Part shown: positions 44,967 through 56,349 of the stretch, in pieces
Layout: every line of letters starts with the position of its first letter
How positions within the stretch are numbered: the first letter of the stretch is position 1
Assembly (NCBI GenBank): GCA_930367205.1
Contig: OV884011.1
Coordinates: 108,305,139-108,369,138 of the forward strand
Direction: 5' to 3'
Source of the DNA: Acanthosoma haemorrhoidale
Lineage: Eukaryota > Arthropoda > Insecta > Hemiptera > Acanthosomatidae
DNA length: 64,000 nucleotides
Translations under genes and position numbers: made by a program
Notes under the pieces: generated by a model
The model's input: the letters and a program-made list of their open reading frames with translations, nothing else
Databases searched by the model: none
What the model was told of the DNA's origin: nothing

Positions 44967-46030
44967 TATGGGTTGTTAAGTGTGGAGCTCAGCAGTAAAT
45001 ATTGTATGCTTGAGACTATAAATATTAAGTATAGTTTGTTAAGTTAAGTGGATAGTTTATAAAAACAAGGTGGATCCACTACAATTAACTGGTTTTTGAA
45101 TTTAATGGGTTTGCAACGCTTGCTTAATCATTTGTAAGCAGTTAATATAGATTTGTTCCATACGTTATTATTGTTTATATACAAAAGTTTAATGATGTAA
45201 ATAGTTTTATGAATCAGGGTAATGACATATTAGGGTTACAGAGCATAAGTCCAAACATGTGTTCGGTAATTATAAATATAAAGTGTGTATTTAATGGGTA
45301 TATAATATTTGTTTAATCATTTTTTAGTAGTTGGTACAGATTTGTTCCGTGCCGTACTATTGTTTATATACATACACAATATTTTAATCATGTAAATAGT
45401 TTTCTGTATTTAGCATGTACGGTAATTGTAAATTTATAGCAATTAGCATCTATTACATCTACTAATGCATACTTCCTTTGCAAAAGAGTGTTTTTTTATA
45501 GAATTGAAATAATTTTATCTGCATATATTTAGTTTTTTATATTGTTAGTAATGCACTGGTAGATTTTTTTCGGAACCAAGGTTCAATTAGCATATTTCCT
45601 TGTAATAAAGAGTTTATATATAATTTAATTCATTTAAAATGTTCATGTCCTTTCCATTTAATTTTTATTAATAATATTATATTTATGGATGGTTCCGATT
45701 ACCATTATTCTGTTTTTTATCATTAGTGCATCGGGGTATACATATGTATTGGATGTTACACTTTAAATGACATTCTAAGAGTACCTATTGGTTAGTGATA
45801 CATCATAAGGCTTTTTATGACCATCACCTTGAGAGTGAGGGTTGTTTCTTGAAGACTTGTTTCTATCCTGAATTTCATTAGTGCGATCTGGCACCCTTAT
45901 CCTTTTCAGTTTAATGTGGTGGTTCGATTATCTAAATAATTACTTCCTCTTAATTGATTTTTTTAACTTTTATTAAATTCAACATATAAATTCAAAAGCA
46001 GTTCAATTAATACGTCCCACTGAAGGATAC
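44967..46030. other. AT-rich inter-LTR region with an imperfect internal duplication
   Basis: About 1.06 kb between two inverted LTRs, without ORFs. Two imperfect copies of a roughly 190-bp segment follow each other at about 45097 and 45290. Each contains TTTAATGGGT, a GTTTAATCAT/GCTTAATCAT block, GATTTGTTCC and TATTGTTTATATACA. This is an old tandem duplication. Confidence 0.5.
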
Positions 46031-46678
46031 TGTAGCGACCGCTAACTACGTAAGATAAATCACGCTATACTCTATTGCATATATATTGTAAGCAAACGTA
46101 AATAACATGAACTAAATGTATTATAGACAAATGTAAATAATATGAACAAATATAAATCATTGTAAATGTGGTAAGCAATAAAAGGCGGGGACCAAGTAAG
46201 TCACACGAGAAGGGTCACCAGCTGTCAGTCACAGGTACCTCACCAGATGAGTGAGGGTACCCGCAGGTCATCAACAACCCTTTTGCAGCCTCTCTACCCT
46301 CCGGGGGACAGGGCTGGCCGGGTAATTAAGCGTCGGCCGTGGGTACCTCACCACATCTGTAGGAACCAACCACAGGCCTAGCAACCCTTGCCGGCCATCC
46401 CAGTTGGCAAGGCTGGAGAGGGTACTTAAGGCGGGCTCCTGGCCCTGTTAATTAGTCTCTCGTGACCTTTACTCGTTGACGCTTGGTTTCCGCTCGAACT
46501 CTGAAAACATGACTAATTCTTCTCTTGAACATATTGCATTTTCGGGGCACATACCAATCAAAAATGGAGTCAGATAGTAACACCGTCATGAAACAATTGT
46601 CCAGGTTATAAACTCGAACAATCCTCACTTGTCACCAGGGCTAGGGTAACTAGGCACCCCCCTAGTGACGACCCGATA
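46031..46678 (+). mobile_element. Solo LTR, 648 bp, subfamily B, with GATAC target-site duplication
   Basis: It begins TGTAGCGACCGCTAACTA and ends GACGACCCGATA, where the terminal CA has mutated to TA. The flanking direct repeat GATAC is at 46026-46030 and 46679-46683. It shares blocks with the 44105-44966 LTR at both ends but lacks about 200 bp of its middle. Confidence 0.88.
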
Positions 46679-46683
46679 GATAC

Positions 46684-48841
46684 TATTTATAATAGTTGGT
46701 CACCACAAACACAGCTATTTTAAACAAATACTACAAAATAATTCATTAATCTAAATATGTTTTTTTTGTAATTATACTTCATTAAAACCCAACCTACTAC
46801 ATGTATTCTTAATCTGGGCAACGGAATCTTTAATTTATTCGCCTATTCAATATGCCAAAAATATTTCTTTTATTACCGAGAAATTAATTAGCTGAAACCC
46901 ATCATTAAGTTTTTTGGAGTAGAAAACACTTATCAATTCTTCGAGTAACTCCAAGTCCATTGGAATCTCGATGTAAAGTTTCGTGTTCTCGGATCATGCA
47001 GGTGATCAAACACAAGTGAACAAATGCGGGTTTTTGTTAAAAAAAAACAATTTAAGGAAACCTTAAAAAACAGGAATAACTGAAGAAACAAGAATAGTGA
47101 TTAGGGTGCAATGTTCAATAGACCCTTAGGACCTTGGTAGACCTTATATACCAGTATAAGGCCATGTGTGACGTATGGGTGGGTGGGTTACAATGCAACC
47201 GAGGTTGCTACGCAAGGGTAAAATTATCTGTTTATACATATCACTATCTAAGACGTTTGTCTTTTTATATTCCGTAAATTTAATGATTTTATCTATTCTA
47301 GCTACGACGTCCACGTTTCTTATCCAATATTTGATTTTGGGGATGTATGGATTTTTGCTAGCCATTATATATACTCATTCTAATTCGTCTAGATATAGTT
47401 CTGCTAATAATGGACTCCAAGAGTTCCCCATTTTTAACCCTTTAGCCTGTATGATAAAATCATTATTGAATTTTTAATAGTTCTGTCTGAGACAGATTTT
47501 CACTAATTTCAATGTTTGTTTACACATATTTGTAAGTGAAACTAAGTGCTTAGAGATGTAAGGAACATTATCGACAGATAGGCAAGTTCAGGATGGAGTC
47601 TCCGCATCAGCCTCCTAAAACTAGTTAAATAATTGTGAAAAAACTAAATTTTGGAGCCAAAATACCCATTTTATTTGATAGGCCACATCAGTCATTTAAA
47701 GTTCACTTTTCGTGAAAAAGATGATTAAAATTGTTATTAACTATGCTAAAGATCAGAACTTAATCTGAAATAGTTTCTGATAAATGTTAAAAAAATAGTG
47801 GTCCAACTAGTTTTTCATTAATTTTCATTTTTCTTACATTCCACTATTTTCTCATAACCGTCTCGTGCATTTTTCGATATTGTGGAATAGACTTTTAATC
47901 TGTCAGATTGATGGAAAAATTTTATTAACAATTAACTTACACAGACGAATTACAATCACCAGGTAGCTGCTTGAAAGTAGAACCACTTCGTCGGGGGTTC
48001 GGCATATAACTAACAATAATAACGAATGTTAGTATTTTATCTAGAGACAATAAGTGTTCTCGCTAATAATAATAACAGCATGAAACGACATAAAATCACA
48101 GGAAACCAACCTCTATAAATGGAGCCCCCCATTCATCTCTATTTAGTAAGCATTGATGCTTTATGATTCATTCTCTATGATGATGCTTTGATGATGTACG
48201 TCAAGCCATGTGCATTTTAATGCATGCCCTAATTTCTATACCTTTTCTTCGAACCAGAATCCCTTTAATATCCACGATGACACACTTCCCAAAGCCTTTT
48301 AAAGAGGGGGCTGTTGTGTGTTTGTTATGGAATGAGACCACGAGATAAGAGCGCTCATTGGCTGTCTGAACCTCGAACACATCTGACTCAGCACGACTAC
48401 AACAGAAGAGGGAGGAGGCGAAACAGAAAAAAAAATGAAGATCTGAAATTCAAATGAAGCCACGAATGCAAAGAGTGTTGTTGCTCACACGCGATGCGGT
48501 TTGTAGCTCTCCTGGTGTCCAGCTCACCGTCCACAAGCTGGGTGAATAATTGTTTATCTGTTTTGGTTATAGAAATTATACAGGTAACAATTAACAATTA
48601 ATGATGAGGATGTGGTCAAAGGGGGTCCCCTGAGCTTCAATATCCATAGCGGGAATGATACCCATTTAATTACATATAAGTATGTAAGTAGGTAATGAAG
48701 GTTGCGGACAACCACTGGAAACATATTGACACCACTTAATATGGATATGGATCAAAGGAAATGCTTATTTAAGAGTTGAAAAATACTATCTTCCCTAATA
48801 TAACAATAGAAAATTGTGCTAATTAAATAGTAATACTAATA
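46684..48841. other. Non-coding stretch
   Basis: AT-rich with short, unrecognised frames (47144-47365 -, 47175-47477 +, 48397-48597 -). No splice-supported exon found. It lies within the long intron between DCX-gene exons at 53559 and 41050. Confidence 0.45.
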
Positions 48842-49856
48842 TATATTTTATAGAACTTTATTGTGCAATAATTACAATCTGCCTTTTATAAGGCAATAAT
48901 AATACAGATAAATGATCTCATTCATACCATATTTACAGTCATCATTCACTCGCTCATTCATACAATAGGACATGATTGGAGAAACTGGCCATTGCCAGGA
49001 CTCCCACTGTCACGCGATTATAGCAGGTCACGAGGCCACTGCCGTTTCAGTCTCCGAGGAGGATTATAGGGATGAGTGGCGCAGTGCAAAGACTGTGCTA
49101 CAGGATTAGGGTGGTTGGAAAGGCTACTGTGGAATTTCATAAACTTGGAAGGGATGAGTTCTAGAATGTAGGGTATATTAAGGTCGTTATGAAGGGTTTT
49201 GTTGCTGACATAATAAGGGGCATTTACTATTGTTCTCAGGACTTTGGATTGAAAGGATTGGATACGCTTGATGTTCGACTTTTTTGCTGTCCCCCATAGC
49301 TCTATTCCGTATGTCCAGATTGGTTTAAGTATAACTTTGTAGATTAGTAGTTTATTTTCTATTGAGAGATGGGATGTCCTTTGAAGTAGTCTGTACAGTT
49401 GTCCAAAGCGTCTGTTTAGTTCTTGTCTTTTTAGTCTCGTATGTGGGTTCCAGGTCAGTCGTTTGTCGAGATGGAAAGTACCGTACTGTCTCGGTTACTG
49501 GGAGAGGAATAGAATTAAAATAAACTAATGGACAAGTCTTGCGACAAAGGGTGAAGGTAATGTGGGAGCATTTTGCTTCATTAACTTTGATCCGCCATTG
49601 ATTGCACCAATACTCGATCTCGTCAAGGTGTTTTTGAAGGTTATAGGATGCTATGTCGGGGTCTGGGTGGGATGACAAGACTGCAGTGTCATCTGCAAAT
49701 GTGGCCAAGAAGGTGTTGGAAGTAGAGGGGACATCAGCGGTGTATAGGTTATAGAGGATGGGGCCTAGGACACTGCCCTGTGGAACTCCTGCATTTATGG
49801 GATAGTAGTTAGAGTATTCTAAGCCACAGCGGACTTGGAAGAAGCGGTTTGAAAGG
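48842..49856 (-). mobile_element. 5'-truncated jockey-like retrotransposon with target-site duplication
   Basis: Minus-strand copy of the same family as 14322-15869. It is flanked by TAGTAATACTAATA at 48828-48841 and 49857-49870 (up to 14 bp; the first bases may be shared with the element end). The coding part includes the FADDTAVLSSHPDPDIASYN motif C region and WCNQWRIKVNEAKCSHITFT, followed by a deletion in the YLGF block and a frameshift. The 3' UTR lacks about 150 bp relative to the 14.3 kb copy (the CATACAATA|GGACATGATT junction near 48966). The 3' tail is A-rich. Confidence 0.88.
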
Positions 49857-49870
49857 TAGTAATACTAATA

Positions 49871-50949
49871 AATTATAAATGAGCCAGTACTCAGTGTTGC
49901 CCGGGTAAATGGAGGGTAAAAAGAGATTTTCCTGAGAAATATATAGGAATTGAAGATCGAACTTTTCACCACTCCAGATTCTTCTAAAGGTTTTTCCACC
50001 ACTTTTAAATGTTTGGGTTGAAGTTGAATGATATTAAAATGAAATTTGAATTGATATTTAGAGACTCAGCCAAGTGGAAAAATAATCAAGGATAGATAAT
50101 AACGATTTAATTTAGGTCCAATCCACATTTTAATGCGGTACCATATTTTGACGATCATGATCACGATGCTTTTTAAAATAAGACAAATGCCAGACATTTT
50201 TGAAATACCTATCGATATAATCAACAATCGTATTTTTAGTTTTGCATTTTGTATTTCTACAACTGCATTTTATTTTTGAACTTCACGATCTATGCTAATC
50301 CTTCACACTGGCTTACAAAGCTATAATAGATCCGAGTGGGAAATAAGGGTGGTGGATGTGGGTCAGGAGGACGCAGATAGGGCGATAGTACATTCACAGT
50401 CTGCTATTCTTGCACACCTCTGCCTGCCGGCATGGGTTTGTTTCATGGTTGAACATTTCAAGACTTTTCTCTGCTACAACTAAACAGTTTTAATTATTTT
50501 AATAGTTTTGTAATATAAAGATAGAAAGACAATACTCTTGCAGAGATATAATACGTTGCTGTAGTTGATTGGAAATAATTAAACATGATCATGGTGTTTG
50601 CTTTTGAAAGTGGTTGTTCAAGTGTGACTACGGACACTTGCTTTGGCTGTCAAAATAGTGCATCATAATTAGAGATTCTATGTAATAGATAATCAATGAT
50701 CATCTTGTAACATTAATTCGGCTATAAACATTATTATAACCAAAGTCGTTAAGTAGGGAGAATAAAGAAATAAATTACCAGTCGAACCATATCGTCAGTA
50801 CAAATGCAATCTTACGAACATGAAAAAACGTGATTGATTTTTAGCGAAATTGTATCAAAAATTTTGAAAATACGTTATAAAGTGATAACATCAGACTTAG
50901 AACGAAGTAAATCGACAAAAGGGGCGATTTCTTAATCCTAAATGTAACT
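49871..50949. other. Non-coding stretch
   Basis: AT-rich. The + frame 50292-50483 is unrecognised. No other feature seen. Confidence 0.4.
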
Positions 50950-51550
50950 GTTTTTTGGCTCTCCTGAAAACCTGCACTTTGCTAATCGCAATTTGCATTT
51001 ATATTAATGATATGTTGTCCCCTAAAATTGGTCAATCGATCCTGTCATATTCCGCAACAAATTCCCAACTTCTAGTCTCCTCCTTCATCATCCCAATTTT
51101 GACCAATGACTTTTGTTGTGAATGTGTGATTACTTACGGAATAACTCAAACGCCTCATGAATTGAAGTCCCTCTCAAATCCGATTGGTTTTTTAAGTACC
51201 CAGAGACACAATTTTGCAACGCTCAGAATGGTCATTTTTTTCAGCTAACAGAGAACTTCCTCTTCCAAACCATCATAAACCACCCTAAACTCCATCATAC
51301 ATACCTCAACTCCAACCTACACACAAATCTTCCATCCATTCCCGTAACAGAAGATGTTATGTCACCAACCAAACACAGTTCGATTCCATTCTCTCTCGAC
51401 CTCTTCTCTTCCGAGCAAACAACTTATAGAACTCAGTACCTCCATCATAAAGAATTCATAGTCATTCGCCTTCCCTCTCGGTTTTTAAATCCCCTCTTTC
51501 TTTCATCCTTCAATGCTTCTTTCCTGTCACTCTACCTCTAACAACTTTTA
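50950..51550 (+). pseudogene. Decayed non-LTR reverse transcriptase C-terminal remnant (second family)
   Basis: The + strand frames read IYINDMLSPKIGQSILSYSA (compare the L-Y-I-N-D-L-L strand before motif C) and, after frameshifts, a stretch from about 51350 that reads SNQTQFDSI-like in one frame and SFNASFLSLYL at the end in another. This has the look of the tail of arthropod non-LTR ORF2 proteins. No intact catalytic motif remains. It is distinct from the jockey-like family elsewhere in the window. Confidence 0.5.
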
Positions 51551-53558
51551 GATTTATCCCAATGTCAACAACTTTGACATATATATAATTGGGTTTTTGT
51601 GAAAAATTAACCATTTACAAATAATGTTTTTTTATTTTTTGCTAATTCTATGGTATATTCAGAAAACATGCGGAAGTCAGCACCCTTTATTGTTAAGCTT
51701 AGATTTTTTTTATTTATTTAACTCGTCATTCTCTCACGTATCATCAACTCTAAGATCATCTTCTAAATCTAGATGCATCCATAGGTCAGATTGTGGCCCT
51801 ATATAATGGAAATTTTTATTACTCTTCACGAAATTAAGGATAGTTTTAGTTCATGACAATTTTTAATATGGAATATATGATGTGTAGAAAACCGAATAAC
51901 TGATTTAGTAACAGGAATCCATTCAAGGTACAACTTGTTATCTGAAAAAATGTCGCTGATCTGTGTTCTGGTGGATAGATCTTGCAAGGCAATTATTTAT
52001 TGGACTTGCTTGGTAAATTTCAGACAAGTGTAGTGCAATTTAAATCAATTAACAAGTGTGCATTAAGGATGGCTGCCACAAGTTGGCATTGGAGGTGCAA
52101 CCAAAAGCTCAACTGTGCTGAAGGAAGTATTGTGATCAGTGAATAAAAAACTCCTACATGGCCGAGGATTCAAAAGGGAGACATGTCAAGCGACTCTCAG
52201 ACTAGGCTATGAACAACACTGATATTTATACCAAGACAAATATCTGATCTTAAAATATATATATCAGGTTCTGAATGGCTTATTAATTAGTACACCGGTT
52301 TATAGTTACAAACGTAATCACGTTTCTAAATAATGTGTATGACACGATAATAATATCAGGTCCTGGTAAGAGGTGGTTAGAATACGTAAGATGTGCACTG
52401 ATATCATCTGATAAAGACATGCATAGTTATCCACAAATAAATTCGATGAAAGTCCAATTCAACACACACGACTCAACCTATCCCAAAAAATACCTCCACT
52501 CTAATCTGAGTTCACAGCTAACAATGAACTCCTTTTCTGTGTAGTATTTAACTAATGCTGACCAACTGCCTATGTGACCATATTTTAAGGATATTTGTGA
52601 ATGATTTAATGAGTTTTAAAATTGTATATATCGATTGAATATAGGGAAGGCCTGTGTTTATAGTTGCAGTCCAATACATAGTACTTACATTGTAAATACT
52701 AATAAGTTCTTATAATAAAGTAATTTATTTGGTAATGATAACTAAATGCTGACTTAAATTATGTTTACGATAGAAAGTATGACTTCATTGATAAATGACT
52801 TACACACTTCCATATGGTAAGGTAGGTTATAACAATGTGTAACCTTCCCCTCAAGCAATGCGCGATTCCATCTACCCCTGATCATTTTATTTGTCCTTCT
52901 TAAATGATTTTCGGTAACCATCTCATTGTATTTACTAATGTAGTTTAATCACATCTCTCGGAATGGAGTTTGTCCCATACTCTTCTAAGAAGGTCTAACT
53001 AGAGGATGCCGTGCGAGAGGTACATTCATTACCACAATATTCCGGAAAAGAAATGACACTGCGTTCGTATCGTTTCTAATTAAAATTCAAACCCACCAAA
53101 GAGAAATTGCATATGCAAGGTCGTTTTACAATGTAGAGATGTTATCTCCACCCCCACCCTGAAGTTTCTTTTACATTAACATTAATGAAATCAATATTCC
53201 ATGCTTTAAAATATTCGGCTTAGTTGCGTTGTTTAAAATCTATTTCAAAGTGCTGGTTAAATTAAGTATTCCAGGGTCAACATTAAGTAGTTCATGCACT
53301 TCATAACCCGTTTATGCAACATGCGATGAAACAGGTTTGGTTTAATTAATATAAAGCCAAGAACGTTATCGATTAAGAGTTATTTTTTTTGGAAAACAAC
53401 AAACGGTTCGTTACTATAAATATAATTGCTAAAATTAAAAGGAGTCAAGTTTTGACGAGATAGGAAAATTAACTCTTTATATGAAACATTCTTACTGGGA
53501 GATATATTAGGCAGGCTAGGATATTACGCTATAATTAGTTGTGTACTATGGTAATTAC
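51551..53558. other. Non-coding stretch (probable DCX-gene intron)
   Basis: AT-rich, no exon or transposon recognised. Short frames at 51624-51806 and 52335-52544 are not supported. Confidence 0.45.
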
Positions 53559-53758
53559 CTGGGCTTCTTCATCGTCGTCTGATTCTCTGTTGTGGTTGGC
53601 CTGCTGAGCGGGTTGTGGTTGATGGTCCTGTTGTGCGGTGGGCGTGGCTTCCCCTCCACCTGCTGGACCCGCCCCCACGGCGGCGACCCCATCCCCTCCC
53701 CTTGAAGGTGGCCTCGACACCGAAGTCTCCGCTGCTGGATCTGTTGCGCTCAGCATCC
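53559..53758 (-). CDS. DCX-gene exon: alanine/glycine/glutamine-rich disordered segment
   Basis: Acceptor TTTTATACAG|GG at 53758 and donor GCCCAG|GTAATT at 53559, a 200-bp exon with two leading bases and 66 codons. The GC content is high against the AT-rich background. The peptide is low-complexity: MLSATDPAAETSVSRPPSRG, GDGVAAVGAGPAGGGEATPT, AQQDHQPQPAQQANHNRES, ending in the acidic DDDEEAQ. It ends in phase 0 and joins in frame to the exon at 40862-41050 (SGGEDTPVIG...). The first codon after the acceptor bases is ATG, so this could be the first coding exon with a spliced 5' UTR, or an internal exon if the leading GG completes a codon. Confidence 0.65.
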
Positions 53759-54872
53759 CTGTATAAAATACATCTGTTATATATTACATATATTATGGTG
53801 ATACTATTAAGTATTTATTAAATTAAAACCTTTAAATATGTTACAAAATTCGCTTGTTATTTTGAAGCATGCACAGCAGATCTTAATGTTTTTCAAAAAG
53901 TTAATGACTTCCTCAGCAATATGATCGTAATATACCAGTTCAATTTAAGGAAGTTAATATTTTTTTGAGAGGTTGGGTAGAGATTTTATTAAAACCTTGA
54001 AAAAAGTTATAGACTATACATATACTTTCTTTGCAAAAAAGGCTGATCTGAGTGCTTTCACTCACAGCGAAGTTTCTTTAGAGCAGCCCTATTCTGACAG
54101 TAAAAAATGACTGGCTCCAGATTTTGCACAGGACACAAGCAACTATAATCAAATATTGGAGAAAACGATTTTGATTGTTGCAACTAGATAAGATTAGGAA
54201 TTATGTTATTAAGCAGAAAAAAATTGTTTCTGTGTAGAGAGTTATAAAAAATACGACTCGGAATAAATTAGCGTTGCAATTGATGATGACAGTTGTGTTC
54301 CTTTAGTAAGTTTTAGGCTAGAAGACAAAAGTATATAATGACTGTCCCTAAGTAGTCCAAGAAGAGAAGGCTGGTTGCACGAATGAAAAACGCAGGGCCG
54401 GAACTTTTAGCAACCTTTAGCCGGAGCGCTTAGTAAATAAATTGAATAGCATTTATGTGGCACAGAAGTTCCTGTGCATATTATACAGTATTATTGGGCT
54501 TTCAATGGTAGATGGGTGGAGTAGCGATGTTACACTATTGGGTATCAAAGCCTAGTTAGTTAGTCAAATGTTTTTCATTACTGGTGACTAATTCTATATA
54601 AAAGCAACTGGTTAAGATTGGGTCATCACTCATTAGTTCTGGGTAAATCGGGTTACTTTGGCGGTTTGGTGATTCAAGAGGCAAATTTCTTGAGGAGCTT
54701 AAGACCCATTGATGAAATAGATTTTTCAGAATTAGATTAGTCATTACCTGAGATATACTTCGGTCAATCACTCACCAGTGATATCCTATATTTCATTGTA
54801 TTTATGCGTGTGCTTATGTTTACAACACACTCAGTACATTGTATATTAGATGTATGTTTGGAATGCACTGAC
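53759..54872. other. Non-coding stretch
   Basis: AT-rich; the minus frame at 54556-54771 is unrecognised. Probably intron or 5' region of the DCX gene. Confidence 0.4.
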
Positions 54873-55003
54873 CCCTTAGAGGAGGGAAGTAGGGCCTGGC
54901 CGCCAGGATCAATGGAAGAAAGTGTCGGGTCTTGAGAGAACTGGGGCAAGGCCGGCTGTTTACCGCCTCGTGGTCTGCGACGTGGACTGCGTGAGTGCGT
55001 AAT
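54873..55003 (-). CDS. Possible 5' exon of the DCX gene
   Basis: Minus-strand block with a candidate acceptor TAGCATACAG|ATTACG at 55003 and donor TCTAAGGG|GTCAGT at 54873. It is GC-richer than its surroundings. In one open frame it reads ITHSRSPRRRPRGGKQPALP followed by QFSQDPTLSSIDPGGQALLP and SSKG, an arginine/serine/proline-rich peptide suited to a disordered tail. That frame leaves two bases, which does not fit the two leading bases of the 53559-53758 exon. A second open frame (ending FPPLR + G) does fit. Either a non-coding exon, another donor or an intermediate exon is needed. Confidence 0.35.
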
Positions 55004-55214
55004 CTGTATGCTAATTACGTACGACAGGCCACTCAATCTAGGCTTCCTGTCAGTTAAGCCTTTTATCTCAGCTCTGTCAATATTTTATACTATGCGGCCT
55101 ATTTAATATATAGATTAAAGAGACCCCTTTAATTTATAACTAGCCTTGAAGCCAATTTTCTTATTTTTAACAATAATAAAAAAAGGTTCCCATATTACCT
55201 TTACCCTCTGCAGC

Positions 55215-56030
55215 AAGTCATGTCCACTAGTTTTTTAAAATTCAATTCCTCTTCCTGTATTCTAGACAGTATTTAGGCTTCAGTCTCGACAAAAGGCTGA
55301 AATGGAACCCACACACGAGGCTAAAAATACAAGAACTGAACAGACGCTTTGGACAACTGTACAGACTACTTCGAAAGATATTCCAGCTCTCAATAGAAAA
55401 TAAATTACTAATCTACAAAGTTATACCTAAGCCAATCTGGACATACGGAATAGAGCTATGGGGGACCGCAAAAAAGTCGAACATCAAGCGTATCCAATCC
55501 TTTCAATCAAAAGCCCTGAGAGCAATAGTTAATGCCCCTTATTACGTCAGTAACAAAATCCTTCATAACGATCTTAATATAACCTACATTCCTGAACTCA
55601 TCCCTACCATGTTCATGAAATTCCATAGTAACCTATCCAACCACCCTAATCCCCTAGCACAGTCATTACACTGTATCACTTATCCCTATAATCCTCCTCG
55701 ATTATTATTATGCGACTAAAGTGGCAGCAGTGGCCTCGTGACCTGCAATAAATACGTGACAGTGGGATTACTAGCAATGGCCAGGTTCTCCATTTATTTC
55801 CTGAATGTCTGTGGCTCTCGCTCTCTTGGTCAACCTCCACTGGTTCGTATCCGGTGGCGCGGCTGATGGAGGTGTGTGGGAGACTTCCCAAGACTACGCT
55901 TTCTCTGTCGCATGCGAGGGATGTGACAACTATGTGGAATCGGGAGGTCTCAGGGCTGTTTGTAAATACTGTAAGAATGAGCGAGTGAATGAAAATATAT
56001 TGTTATATGGGATCGATCCTGCCATGTGAA
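55215..56030 (+). pseudogene. Jockey-like retrotransposon 3' fragment (+ strand)
   Basis: Frame-shifted end of the same family: LGFSLDKRLKWNPHTRLKIQ-type sequence (55273 onwards), then LFRQLYRLL..FQLSIENKLL, IWTYGIELWGTAKKSNIKRI and SQSFQSKALRAIVNAPYYV-type blocks to about 55700, then 3' UTR. It is more diverged than the 14.3 and 48.8 kb copies. Beyond 55733 the sequence is shared in inverted orientation with 62061-63663. Confidence 0.75.
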
Positions 56031-56334
56031 TGCAAGATAAAAATGACATAATAATTAGAATTACTGTTTAGAAATATAATTTCCGATGTAGAAGCTAGCA
56101 AAAGGCTCTAAGGGGTGACTATCAGATACAGAAGTGTTTTCGAAGGGCACAAATGGATCCAGATGATTCTTTTAAGAATTTTCCCAGAAGGGATTCTTTT
56201 ATGGTCCCTTATAAAGACAGGACAGTGTTTGAGGCACGTATTAGCTTCTTTGCAGCCTGGCGGGAAGTAATATTCTTTCAACACAAAGGATCAGAAAACG
56301 AAGACCCCACATTGCTAATGGAAATTAACCTGGT
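55733..56334 (+). repeat. Inverted repeat arm, partner of 63663-62061
   Basis: About 600 bp, from the jockey-like 3' UTR (GGCCTCGTGACCTGC) through unrelated downstream sequence (GGGATCGATCCTGCCATGTG, ATGGATCCAGATGATTCTTT) to about TAACCTGGT, recurs in inverted orientation at 62061-63663. There it is interrupted by a solo LTR at the point corresponding to GCACGT, about 56236. This arm carries the empty site. A small frame (56153-56347, with FFAAWREVIFFQHKGS) is partly conserved in both arms but is broken by a stop in the other. Confidence 0.8.
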
Positions 56335-56349
56335 TAATGTGGTATGAAT

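Noticed and set aside
56153..56347. 64-codon ORF as a host gene
   Set aside because: It lies in an inverted repeat shared with 62061-63663, where the frame is broken by a stop and an LTR insertion; likely repeat sequence.
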